Origin: Blastocladiella emersonii ATCC 22665 | Taxonomy: Eukaryota; Blastocladiomycota; Blastocladiomycetes; Blastocladiales; Blastocladiaceae | Direction of reading: 5' to 3' | Assembly (NCBI GenBank): GCA_025594325.1 | Contig: JANHCV010000011.1 | Span: 1,178,001 to 1,242,000, forward strand | Length of the DNA: 64,000 bases | Shown here: positions 21,876 to 32,072 of the stretch, one piece after another | How the letters are laid out: every line of letters starts with the position of its first letter | Position numbering within the stretch: position 1 is the first letter of the stretch | The notes under the pieces: generated by a model | The model's database searches: none | What the model saw: the letters and a program-made list of their open reading frames with translations, nothing else | What the model was told of the DNA's origin: nothing | Position numbers and translations under genes: made by a program

Positions 21876-24800
21876 GTGAGGGCGATGGTCGTCGTTTCGT
21901 GAAGAATATACGGTTGCTGCTCTCCCTAGTTTTCATCGTCGCGCGCGAGTCAGGGGCCCTCATCCGCGTCCCTTCCCTCACCAACGGCGTCGCAAGGTCC
22001 TGAGTGAGATCAGTTGGGCAAGGTGACGTTGCTCGCAGCCACAGCCGCCGTCAGATCGATGGTCGCCAGGTAGACGTAGGTGAATAGCTTTCTGAGACGC
22101 AATTTATGATGGACGCAGACCACGCACACGGCGCGACGCGACGTATGCGGGGTGCGGGGTGAGCGAGCGGTGTTCCAGCTTCTCGAGGATCTCAAGATCC
22201 AATAGAGGCGGTGGACACGAGCCTATCGCCCGTAAGTGCAAGGGTTGCGATGCGCGCCAGCGATGGCGGATGTTGATGAGCGACGGCGACACAAAAGCTC
22301 GTTGGCCGTGGTCGCGGCGCGGGCGATGGTTGAGGGCCGAGCTCGCTCAAGTCGGCGGTCGTAAGCACGACGTGACGGCCGCTACGTTGCATAGGGTGAA
22401 TCACGAGCTCCCCCTCGCCGACGGCCGGCGACGACGGTCTCAAGCACATGGAAGTCGCGCAACACGAACGAACGGCGAGCAGCGTCGACACGAACGGCGA
22501 GCAGCGTCGACACGGACGCGTAACCGAGTGTCCACGAAAGTGGACGGGTGGGGTTGATCCAGCGTCCGAACGGAGTCGGTGCGATGCGCCACAAAGTAGC
22601 AACGTAGGGCACACTCGGGTGCCTACGACCAACACCAGTCCATGGACGTCGCCACCATGTCCACCGAGTTCAACGAGGGGAAAGAACACAACGTTTCAGA
22701 GAACCCATGCATCGTCACCGACACTTCTTTGAGTGACTGCAGACGGCTCTTCTTATCTGGGGGTGCCTCATCACATGTTATGTTTAAAATTTTTTAAGAA
22801 TTCATAATGAAGCAAAGAACAGGAATAGGGGTGGGCGGGGATCCGCCGCCTACTTGAGGGACGCGCGCCCACCGGCACCGCGCCGGCCCACGGGCGTGCA
22901 CCGCCAGCGGCCAGGCCCAGCCACCGGCGACCGGCGTGCGGCGGCAGCGGGCGGAGCGGAGTGCGAGGCCTGATCGCGTTTCGGATCACGACGCGCCACG
23001 TGTCACCGTTGCCATGCGAAACTCAGCCACACCCGCACATGCGCGATGCGAGACGCGTTTGTCTCGCACGCCACGTGCTTTGCTCTGCCGCCAAAATCTC
23101 GTTGAAGGGACTTGATATTGGGCAAACTAACGCTTCGCTCACTGATTTCTTGCCCACGGCGAGCGACAGGACACGTTCACGATTCACGAAGCCGTTCAGC
23201 AGGGTCAGAGGATTCACGTTGGGAGGCACGTTTCCTCGCTCAATCTCAACCCCTTGAGAAAGTTATTAAATCCTAGTCGATGCAGCGTGTTCTCGAAGCC
23301 TCGGCCTTACCCTCAATGTACAGAAGTCGATTGCGGGAGCGTTTCGCTCACTCAATCCTGTCGAGTGCTCCTCTTGGCCGACTCCCCTTGCAACAGCCCT
23401 GCTCACTCGAGGCGCGCACGAGCAATTGATCCGTGGTGCTGGAAATTCCGCTCAGTGAGGTTGCGGGGGCGTCGTGCAGGGAAAGTCGCCGCTAAAGCGT
23501 GTCGCGTTGAGTCAAAACCAGACCCGGGTCGGACTGCTGCTGTTGCTGGAGCCGCCGCGACCGCACAGTAGTTTGTCAAGGTCGTAGGGTCCGGATCACG
23601 GCGACAGAAGGACGACGCGGAGAGCTGGTTCCGAGCAACGCTACACGAGCAACTCTTCGCTGCTCGCTCTCGCTAGACACGCTGTAGTCTCAAGGGCGAG
23701 ACAAACCGGCGCCTTGCGCAATTATTCCGCACGCAATGAAGTGACTTCGAGTACGGTTACCGTTCGGTACGGCAGAAAGCTCGTTGGAATCGCGTGGACG
23801 TGGCCAAGTGCTGCGCTGTCACACACCGCTCAGCACACGGACCATTAGGCAATTGTAAGAAGTAACACGCTGGGCAGAACCGTCCACCTCGCACCGTGAT
23901 GTGCCGCATCGCTCGCATGGAGTGAACAGCGTCGGCTCGGTTCACGCGACTGCAGAATAGGTGCAAGCTCCTTCCGATGTTCAGTTGCATGCAGTTTCGC
24001 ATCGAGACGCGCCCTGTGTGGGGTGCCACTGACGTAGTGGAGGAGCGAGTCGTGTTCAAACGTTGAGCACATAAGGGTCGAGGCGCTCACGATCGATTAT
24101 TCGCTGTTGAGAAGGGTTCGTTGCTCTCGCGAGGCGAGCAGGCGCGAGACGCGTCGATCAATCATGTGACCGCGTTGAGACACCTTTTTGCCCGTCGCGT
24201 CGTGATCCGACGTCGTGATCCGAAGCGCGATCAGGCCTTGTTCTCCGCCGCTCCGCACATACGCGTGTCGGTCGCTGACTGGCTGGCCGCGCTGGAGCAC
24301 ACGTGCAAGTTGCGAGACGAGACGCGTGTGTGTCGCGCGGCACGCGCTTCCCTTCTCGCCAGAGATCTCACCCATTAAGCGTACTGGTCGAACTATCGTT
24401 GCATTCATCACGTCCTGAGTCACATCCGTCTCCCGCGCACATCGAGTAGGAGCGCGCACTGACGATGCCAATGAAACCGCGAGACCCACCAACACGACGG
24501 ATACGGCTCACGACCCCGCGCAAGCGCCCGTTCGGCAGCACCGCCGTCGCCGCCGCTGTGCCCGTGCGACGAGAACCCGTCCGCGCGAGTACCCCCGCGG
24601 CGCCAGTCGCTCGCTCTTTTTCCCGCGCGCCCGCCGCCGACCGGGTTATCAGGGTGTCGTGGACGCGCACAGCGGGCAGAACGGCGAGGCGAGAGAGGGA
24701 GAGAGCGACGAGCGCGCGACGGAAGGTGTCCGAGTGGATCGTTGGGAAGCTCGAGGCGCACGACCGCGAGTGTGAGGTGCGGGACGAGGTGCCGGCGAGT

Positions 24801-26250
24801 CGAGTTGGTCGCGAGGACTAGACGAGGGTCGCACGAGGCAAGACGTGAGCGTCGCGGGTGCGGCGGGCAGCGAGAGGGAAGCGAACGTCAAGGCCTGCGA
24901 GTGCGACGCTCGGGGATACAGTCGAGGCGGGACGCAGCCACAACTGCGGGTGGCGCAGCACATCGGCGACTGCCCAGTGACCAGGGAGCCGTCTCATCGA
25001 CGCCGGCCTCGTTTTGCACGTTGGGTGAGAAGTCGGATCGCATCGACCTCAGCGCGATCCGGGCTTCGGCAGCCCAAAGTGTGTGCTACGAGACCAATCA
25101 CCCAGCACAAGTTCAACAACTGACGCGGGCCTAGCCGCCAGCCGTGAAAAACATCTCGGTCTCGTCAAGGCCGCGTCACCGGCCCATCGCCTTGCCGCGC
25201 GAAACGCGAGCGCACGCGTGGATCGCGACAGCGGGTGCGTTCTCCGAGAATGGCGGGTGCGATTGAAAGCGGTGATGAGATGCGCGCGGATAGACTGGCG
25301 GGGAGCGAGAGTCGGGGCGCGGGCAAGGCGCCACCCAAGTTCAAGTCCCTGCCTGCTTGGAAACCCGTCACGTTGGCCGCGCATGACCGCGTTCGCGTCT
25401 CCACGGTCGCTCGGCGCGCCGCTCATCCCGGTCGCACGTCACAGCGGCCGGGCGGCAAGCGCGCCGATGCGTGCGCACGATCCGCGACCGCTGCAGCCAC
25501 AAGCGCAACTCTCGCTCGCGGGCGAACAACGCGCGTGCCGGGATTAGGCCGCGGGCGCGCGCAGGGTAGCGTGCATGCGAAGAGCTTCTTGTGATGAAGG
25601 AGAAGCGAGCGGCGAGGCGCGCGGTTTGCGCTTGGCGCCGTGGCGCGGGCTGGAGCGCTTCCAGGCGCCTTCCGCGGCCATGTGGGATCACCTGAGGGGC
25701 TGCTGCGGTCGCTCGCTTCGCCACAGTCGCCGCCGCTTGTTACCCGCGACCGCCCTCGAGGACGACGACGCGCTCTCCGTGCACTTGAAGCAACGACGAC
25801 GGCGACCGACCGACTTTGACAGCGACCGCGGTGAGCCACCCCGCCCGTCTCCGCAGTGTCTCGCGCCCGTCTCGCGTCTCGCCGCACGGTTCGGTGACGC
25901 CACGCAACCGCTGCTGCGGCGCGCCGCCTTCCAAGTTTGGACGCACCGCTGCCCTCTGGATTCCTCTGTCCTCGCCCCCTCTTCTCCCCGCCTCTCCCCG
26001 CAACGCCCTGCCCATCCTCCCTAGACGGCCCGGCAAGCCGACCGATCGCACACCGACTCGTCTGTCCCTCGCGCGCGACGGCGATAGAGCTGGCTCTCTG
26101 TCCCCACCGCCTCGTTCTCGGCGCGCCACCGCTCGCTCGCCCTCCTCCCCCTTCTTCTCGCGGAGCAGCGGAAACCCAAACCTTGTCGTTGCTGCCACCG
26201 CACTGCACTGCACCGTCCACGACGGCGACGAGCGACCGACGACGTCGACC
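21876..26250. other. Gene-poor 4.4-kb region
   Basis: No gene recognised. It contains an AT-rich patch (TTTAAAATTTTTTAAG near 22780-22800), several CGCGTC/CACGTG-type short repeats including 24148-24170, and a 118-codon basic open frame at 24465-24821 (ending KVSEWIVGKLEAHDRE) that I cannot support as a gene. The last few hundred bases before 26251 are pyrimidine-rich (for example around 25975-26010 and 26100-26165) and probably form the promoter and leader of the GH20-like gene. Confidence 0.5.
24148..24170 (+). repeat. Copy of a motif also inside the Harbinger element
   Basis: Shares 22 of 23 bases with 12161-12183 inside the transposon (core CGCGTCGATCAATCA). Both are followed within about 10 bases by GAGACAC. 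Confidence 0.6.
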
Positions 26251-28254
26251 ATGGGCAGCCCGCCCATCTCGCGCCCGCCGCCGCCGCCTCCGCCCGGCAC
26301 CAGCGCCAGCGATCCCACCCTCAACACCATGCACCAACACCACTCGTCGAACTCGGCGCGCGTCGGGCCCGGCGGCCCGCTGACGTCGTCGTCCTCGACG
26401 GCGCTGTTCGCCGCCTCCACATCCGTGTCGCCGCCACCCGCCACGAGCGGCGACCTCTACGACGCCGACTGCACCCCCGCCGGCGGCCCCGGCCCCGGCC
26501 CCGCGGGCACCCGCCTCTCCTTCTCGCGCCCGGTCTCCATGTCGGTGATCTCGCCCGAGGCGATTGCCGCGAAACTGGACATGGCGACGCTGGCCCGCGA
26601 CTTCCACCGGCAGCAGGAGCACGCCGCGCACCGCGCGCGCCGCCGCCGCCGCGCCGCGTACCTCGCCGCCGCGCTCGTGCTCGCCGCCGGCGCGGGGCTG
26701 CTCGTCGGCTTCTTTATCTTCTGGCGTAAACCGGGGCCCTCTGCGGCGGGGGCGCAGGTCGCGTCGTCTCCTCCACCAGCGAGTACGCCGGGAGCGGGAT
26801 CCGCGGACGGGCTGCCGCCGCGCCAGCTGCGCGATAAGCCCGGGGCCATCGTCCTGCCCGCGCCCGCGGGCTCTTCAGCGGTGAGCCCCGTCGCCGCGTC
26901 CGCGTGGATCGCCGTCTTGCCGTCCGCCACCTTCGCCGTGACCGCGCCCGACGCCGCTTCCACCGCCGCCGTCCGCGCGCTCGCCGACGGGTACCGCGGC
27001 GTGCTGTTCCCGTACCCCAAGTGCACGGCCGACGACCCCACCAAGGCGCTCGGTGTGCCCGGCCCCGCCGCCGCCGCCATCGCGATTGCGCTCAACGCGA
27101 CTTCCGTGGGAAGCGAGACCTACTCGGTGACGGTGCGCGCGCCCAACACCGTCGCCGTGACGGGCACCTCGCTCGCCGCGCTCGCGCACGCGCTCGAGGT
27201 CCTCGCCGCGTCCATGGCCGCCGCGGGCGACCGGCCCGGCGCGTGCGGGTACCGCCTGCCGCCCATCACGCTCGCGCGCGACGCGCCCGCGATCCCCCTG
27301 CGCGGCGCGTGGGTCGACGCCCAGACCACGCGGCTCCCCGCGAAACCGTCGCTCGCGGACCTCGTCGACGTCGCGGCCGCCGCCAAGCTCAACGCCGTGG
27401 TCGTGCGGCTCCCCGCGGACGCCGGATTCGACCGTGCCAACACGACGCTGCCGAGCGCGGTTATCGCGGACGCCGCCGCCATGGCCACGGCGCGCGCGGT
27501 CCGCCTGCTCCCCGAAATAGACCTCGGGACGTCGCTCCTGTGGCACGAATCGCACCCAGACTGGATCGCGTGCCGCGACATCTGCCTGCCGACCGCGGCC
27601 TCCATGTCGCCGTCCGTGTGCGGGTTCCTGAACCTCGCCGGCAGCGAGCCCGCGCGCAACGCGCAGGCCGCGTGGTGGCGCACCTTGCGCGCATCGCTCG
27701 GCGGCGACGTGAACGGCGTCCTCATCGGCAACCTGTTCCACCCGGACCACCTGCGGTGCATGCGCGCGGCCAACCCGAACGGGGCCGACGCGGTCCTCGC
27801 CGCGCACCTCGCCACCGTCTTCGCCGGCACCACGCTGTACTACCCCGCGGCGCACACGCCGCCGCGCGGCGGGATTGCCGGCGTCAACCTCGTCCCCGTC
27901 GTCGGCGCCGCGCCCGGCGCGCCGGGACCCAACGCCGCGCTCGCACCGCCCGCCGCGGCCAACGGCGCGGCGCCGCTGTGGTACGCCATGATTTCTCCCG
28001 GCTCCGCCGACTCCCTCGCCCCCGCGACCATGCCGCAACGTACCGGCCAGCCGGCGCCCGCGGGCGTCGTGGCCACGGTGCCCAGCGCCGCGTGGGCGAG
28101 CCCCGAGGCGCTTGCGAGGTGGATGTTCCCCGTCGCCTTCAAGGCGTGGACCGGGTGGACCGCGGGGAGCGCGGCGGAGTTGCAGGCGCAGACGGACGCG
28201 TTCCTCGCGTGGGCGGTCCGCGGGCGCGGGCGCGTCGCGTGGCCGGCCTCGTAG
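26251..28254 (+). CDS. Type II membrane protein with GH20-like (hexosaminidase) domain, probably inactive
   Basis: Single exon, 667 residues, starting at the first Met of a Pro-rich cytoplasmic tail (MGSPPISRPPPPPPP). HRARRRRR precedes one membrane helix (about 136-158, LAAALVLAAGAGLLVGFFIF), giving a type II orientation with the large domain in the lumen or outside. That domain follows the GH20 order: a GH20b-like part (VRAPNTVAVTGTSLAALAHALEVLA), then YRLPPITLARDAPAIPLRG, SLADLVDVAAAAKLNAVVVRL and RAVRLLPEIDLGTS. In active beta-N-acetylhexosaminidases the H-x-G-G-D-E catalytic motif follows. Here the equivalent stretch reads VNGVLIGNLFHPDH, with no Asp-Glu pair. The fold suggests carbohydrate binding rather than hydrolysis (inference). 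The start is uncertain because the frame is open further upstream. Confidence 0.7.
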   Translation: MGSPPISRPPPPPPPGTSASDPTLNTMHQHHSSNSARVGPGGPLTSSSSTALFAASTSVSPPPATSGDLYDADCTPAGGPGPGPAGTRLSFSRPVSMSVISPEAIAAKLDMATLARDFHRQQEHAAHRARRRRRAAYLAAALVLAAGAGLLVGFFIFWRKPGPSAAGAQVASSPPPASTPGAGSADGLPPRQLRDKPGAIVLPAPAGSSAVSPVAASAWIAVLPSATFAVTAPDAASTAAVRALADGYRGVLFPYPKCTADDPTKALGVPGPAAAAIAIALNATSVGSETYSVTVRAPNTVAVTGTSLAALAHALEVLAASMAAAGDRPGACGYRLPPITLARDAPAIPLRGAWVDAQTTRLPAKPSLADLVDVAAAAKLNAVVVRLPADAGFDRANTTLPSAVIADAAAMATARAVRLLPEIDLGTSLLWHESHPDWIACRDICLPTAASMSPSVCGFLNLAGSEPARNAQAAWWRTLRASLGGDVNGVLIGNLFHPDHLRCMRAANPNGADAVLAAHLATVFAGTTLYYPAAHTPPRGGIAGVNLVPVVGAAPGAPGPNAALAPPAAANGAAPLWYAMISPGSADSLAPATMPQRTGQPAPAGVVATVPSAAWASPEALARWMFPVAFKAWTGWTAGSAAELQAQTDAFLAWAVRGRGRVAWPAS

Positions 28255-28282
28255 ACTTGTGAGAGAAGGCACTTGTGTTACC

Positions 28283-28307
28283 ATTCATCATCATCATCAT
28301 CATCATT
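28283..28307 (+). repeat. CAT trinucleotide microsatellite
   Basis: Run of CAT triplets (about seven) 30 bp after the GH20-like stop codon. Confidence 0.85.
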
Positions 28308-28419
28308 CAATAGAGATCACCGCATTCCAGTTTTTGCTTCGTCGACTCTCGTTCTCGCTCGTGTGTGAGTGGCGCCTGACGCGTCGCGGCTTCGGAGAGA
28401 AGCGAGGGATCGTGGCCGT

Positions 28420-28905
28420 GGCCATGGTCATGGTCGTGGTCGTGGCCGCGGTCACGGTCGCCGCGCGAATCTCGACCAGAAAGAACTGAAGACGCGCGGA
28501 TCGCTTCCGCGACGCTCACTCGAGGAGCGGCGCATGGAGGCCATGTTTCGAAAGCCTTGAGAGCACAACGAATCTAAATGGTCGTGGCCGTGGTCGCCGA
28601 CACGAAGCTCGACCTGAAGTCGCACGAAGCGAACTGGCGGCGCACGGGTCACCTCCGCGACGCTCGCTGAAGGACCGGCGCAAAGCGGGCATGCCACGGA
28701 AGCCTCGAGAGCACGACGAACCGGCGCAGCCGCGGCCATGGTCGCCACACGAAGCTTGATCCGAAGTCGGGCGAGGGGAGCCGACGGCGCGCTTGGCGCC
28801 TGCGCGATGGCCGCCCTAGGACCGGTGCAACGCAGCCATGACAGGAAACCCTCGAGAGCACGGCGAACGGACGCGGCTCAGGTCGCGGTCATCGGACGAA
28901 CGGCG
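28420..28905 (+). repeat. Tandem imperfect repeats, unit about 148 bp
   Basis: Landmarks recur at nearly constant spacing. AAGCCTTGAGAGCACAACGAA at 28549-28572 returns at 28698-28720 and 28843-28868. CCGCGACGCTC at about 28507 returns at about 28655. The GTCGTGGCCGTGGTCGCC-type segment returns near 28579 and 28734. At least three diverged units are present, starting from a GGTCATGGTCGTGGTCGTGG simple tract. No coding function seen. Confidence 0.7.
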
Positions 28906-28913
28906 CTTCAAAT

Positions 28914-28960
28914 CAGGGTGAACAGGGAACAGGGAACAGGGAACAGGGAACAGGGAGCAG
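28914..28960 (+). repeat. GGGAACA minisatellite
   Basis: Five to six head-to-tail copies of the heptamer GGGAACA, the last changed to GGGAGCA. Confidence 0.9.
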
Positions 28961-29653
28961 GCGGCGAGAACTCCCTCGCTGCGCTTGCCGACAGGGCAAT
29001 CCGGGCATGGCAAGAAGAGTTGAGAAAACAATGACTGCCGAGGTGACCGAGGTCAAGGTCGGTCAAGATCAAAGTGGACATCGCGTGGAGCTCTTCCGGA
29101 ACGGAGCGAAACTGGTCAGCGTTGTGTCGCGTTGCTGACCTCACACCGCAATCGACAAGTCCCGAAAATCAGGCTGACCGATGTCGAGTGCGGTCGAATT
29201 TGCACTGCGACGCGCAGCCTGAAGTCTCGGGGGCGAAAGCACCTGAGCATGGCCGACGAGGACAGGCACCGTCGGCGGGCAACGTCGAACACGAGCTGTG
29301 AGCTGGTGGTTGACTGCGGGCTCCGATAAGCGCAGTCAAGTTCTCACAGAAAATAGCAACACATGACGAAAACCGTCAGTGGGTCCCAAAAATCGGACTA
29401 AGGCCCGGTATCGAGTCGGCACACAGGATCATTTAGTAAAAGGCGAAATGGTCGTTTGCTCTGTATCGACTCGAGGCCCGATGCTGACCAGAGAGAAGGG
29501 TCGGGTTGCTGCGCGGTTTTGTTCCGACCAGGACGCGTCGGTTGTGGGTGTGTCCGCAAACCCACGCGTGCACGCGCGTTGACATCTGTCTCGCGAACTT
29601 GCGACGCGCGCGACTTCGCGAGCCCGCGCTCTCCACCCCTTGCCGATCCGACC
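28961..29653. other. Intergenic region upstream of EZH2
   Basis: Nothing recognisable apart from low-GC patches near 29340-29360. It should contain the EZH2 promoter. Confidence 0.4.
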
Positions 29654-32033
29654 ATGGAACACAGCGACGATGAAGATCATGAACGCCGCGACGACGGCTC
29701 CCCGAACCTGCACCAGCCCGCGCATGGCAAAATCAAAAAGAAGAAGCACCCGTGCCTGACCGAGCTCGTCCCGCGCGCCCTGCTCGAGCGCTGCGCCAAC
29801 GAGGTCGTGCGGCCGCACATCCCCGAGCAGCTCGTGCGTCGCCTTCCTCCTGACTCGACCTTGTCAACCCGTCCTGATCCGACGCCAGTACCCGTAGACC
29901 GCGCTGTCCGCGTGCCTCGACCACCTCGCTGCGCGCCCACGGCGAGCGTACCCGACGGACCCGCTCGTCCCGCTCGTCGGCCGCGTCCGGCGCTCGCCCA
30001 TCATCTCACCCGCCACCTCGCCCGACCCCTCACCAATCCCGATCCCGCCGCCGCCGTGCCCCGTGTACACGCACGTCGACCGGGGCAACTACGTGACGCG
30101 GGACGACGCCGTGGTGCGGTACCTGCCGGACCCGACAGCGCTGGCGGACGCGGACACGGATCTCGGGTCCGCGCACTACCGCACCTACTACGCGTGCACG
30201 CTGACGGACCACGCGGATCTCGCGGTGGCAAGGACGGGCGCCGTGGATGCGGTCGCGCGTGCGGTCGCCGAGTCGCAGGGTTTGGGGCCCGAGGCGGCGG
30301 CGCTTTTCGCCCCCGCGCTGGCCGAGTTTGGGTGGATCGCGAACCGGCCGGGGTGTGCTGAGTGGATGCGTAAGGTGCAGGGCGCGATGGACGCGCCCGA
30401 GTTTGCCGCGGGGTTGGCGGATCGCGGGGTCCAGGTCTGGCGGACGTACGTGCGCGCTCGCGTCGTTGGGAGATCGCTCGGAAGCTGACGCACGCGCGAT
30501 GTAGACTCGCGCAGACGCTCAAGCGGAACCCCGCGCGCGACGCCGAGGTCCAGGTCGCGCACGAGACGTCGCTCGCGACGTGCGCCGCCATGTACTGCCC
30601 CGACTGCAAGCGGTTTGGGTGTCCGCACGGTACGCTTCTCCTTGCCCTCGCCGCCGCTCGACGACAAAGACCTCACCGCTCTCCCCTTGTAGTTGATCCG
30701 TGGTGGCCGACGCACCACCCTCCCTCCGCGCCGCCCGCGCCGGCCTCCGACCCCGCCGCCACCACGCGCGCCTTCGCGAAACCCGACCTGCCGTGCTCGC
30801 CGCAATGCTGGTCGCTCGGCCTGCCTCCCTACACGACGCCCGCCGACGCGACGGTTTTCGACGACCTGCGCGCGCTTCTCCTCTCCTCCCCCTCATCCCT
30901 CGACCTGTGCGACGCCGCGCTCGCCCTCGGGATCCCGTGCGCCGCCGCGTACGCGCAGTGGACGGCCGCGACACCCGTGTCGCCGTACGAGCGGCCGCTG
31001 CAGCAGTCGCGGCTCTCGCAGCAGCAGAACTCGGCGACGCGGCGCACCTCGTTCGGCCGGACCGTGGGCGCGCTTGCGCCGGCTACCGCCGCGTCGCCGT
31101 CGCGCAAGTCGCAGGTCAGCCGCACGCTGAGGCGCGCGATCGCGGCGACGGCAGCGCCGGCGGCGGCGGGTGAGAGTGGTGGGAGCGCGGCAAGGGTCAA
31201 GCATCCGCCGCCGAGTACGCTTCACGCGCCGTACACTACCACCGCGTTCCAAAGCTAACCCCCTCGTCCTCGTTGGTATAGTCACCCTCCCGCTGCACGA
31301 GCCGTGCCAGTGCCCGGGGGACTGCGCGCCCGACACTTCCGACTGCTCGTGCCGCGGCACCACCACCCCGCGCGTCCACTACTGCGACGCGCACTGCGCG
31401 TGCCCCTCGAGCTGCCCAAACCGGTGGCCGGGGTGCACCTGCACCGCTCCCCCGCCGCGCAAACGGCCGCCGCGGCGCAACCTGGCCGGCGAGCTCCTGC
31501 CCAACGACGACCCGCCTCCCGCACCCTCGTGCGGCGGGCCCGGGTGCGCGTGCTACGACGCGGGGCGCGAGTGCGGCGCTGCATGCGCCTCTTCCTCATG
31601 CCGCTCGCTGCGCTGCGGGAACGCGCACGTGTCGCTCGGCGTGCGGGACCCGGACACGTTCCTTCGCGTCGCGCCATCCTCCGTCCCCGGCGCGGGGTGG
31701 GGCCTGTTCGCGCGGACCGCGTTCTCGCCCGGCCACTTTCTCGGCGAGTATACGGGCGAGGTGCTGAGCAGCGACGAGGCGGAGCGGCGCGGGCTCGTGG
31801 CGGACGCGATGCGGCTGAATTTCTTCTTCGAGCTGGCCACGGACGCGGTCGTCGACGCGATGCGCGCGGGGCCCGTGTTGCGGTTCATCAACCACGCGCG
31901 CGGCGCGGCCGCGAACGTGGTCCCGCGCGTGGTCCTGGTCGAGGGCGCGCACCGCGTCGCCATGTTCGCGCGAGTGGCGGTGAGGGAGGGGGCCGAGCTG
32001 TTTGTGGATTACGGGCCAAAGTATTCAATGTAA
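29654..32033 (+). CDS. EZH2: E(z)-type histone H3K27 methyltransferase, catalytic subunit of PRC2
   Basis: Transfers methyl groups to H3K27 within Polycomb repressive complex 2 in the nucleus. Five exons (29654-29833, 29898-30445, 30505-30629, 30693-31214, 31282-32033) join in phase to 708 residues. Introns are 59-67 bp, all GT...TAG. The Cys-rich CXC/pre-SET region starts near residue 462 (HEPCQCPGDC, CDAHCACPSSCPNRWPGC, GPGCACYDAGREC). The SET domain follows: GWGLFARTAFSPGHFLGEY, EAERRG, RFINHARGAAANV and ELFVDYGPKYSM. The order CXC then SET at the extreme C-terminus, together with a Cys block CAAMYCPDCKRFGCPHG further upstream, distinguishes E(z) from other SET proteins. NHA replaces the usual NHS. 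Convergent with the next gene, 39 bp between stops. Confidence 0.92.
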
Positions 32034-32072
32034 TGTAATTTGCGATGGACAAAACTGGAGGCGAGAGGGGGG

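Noticed and set aside
24465-24821. 118-codon basic frame as a gene
   Set aside because: Arg-rich with no motif and no splice or neighbour support; kept only as a note in the intergenic entry.
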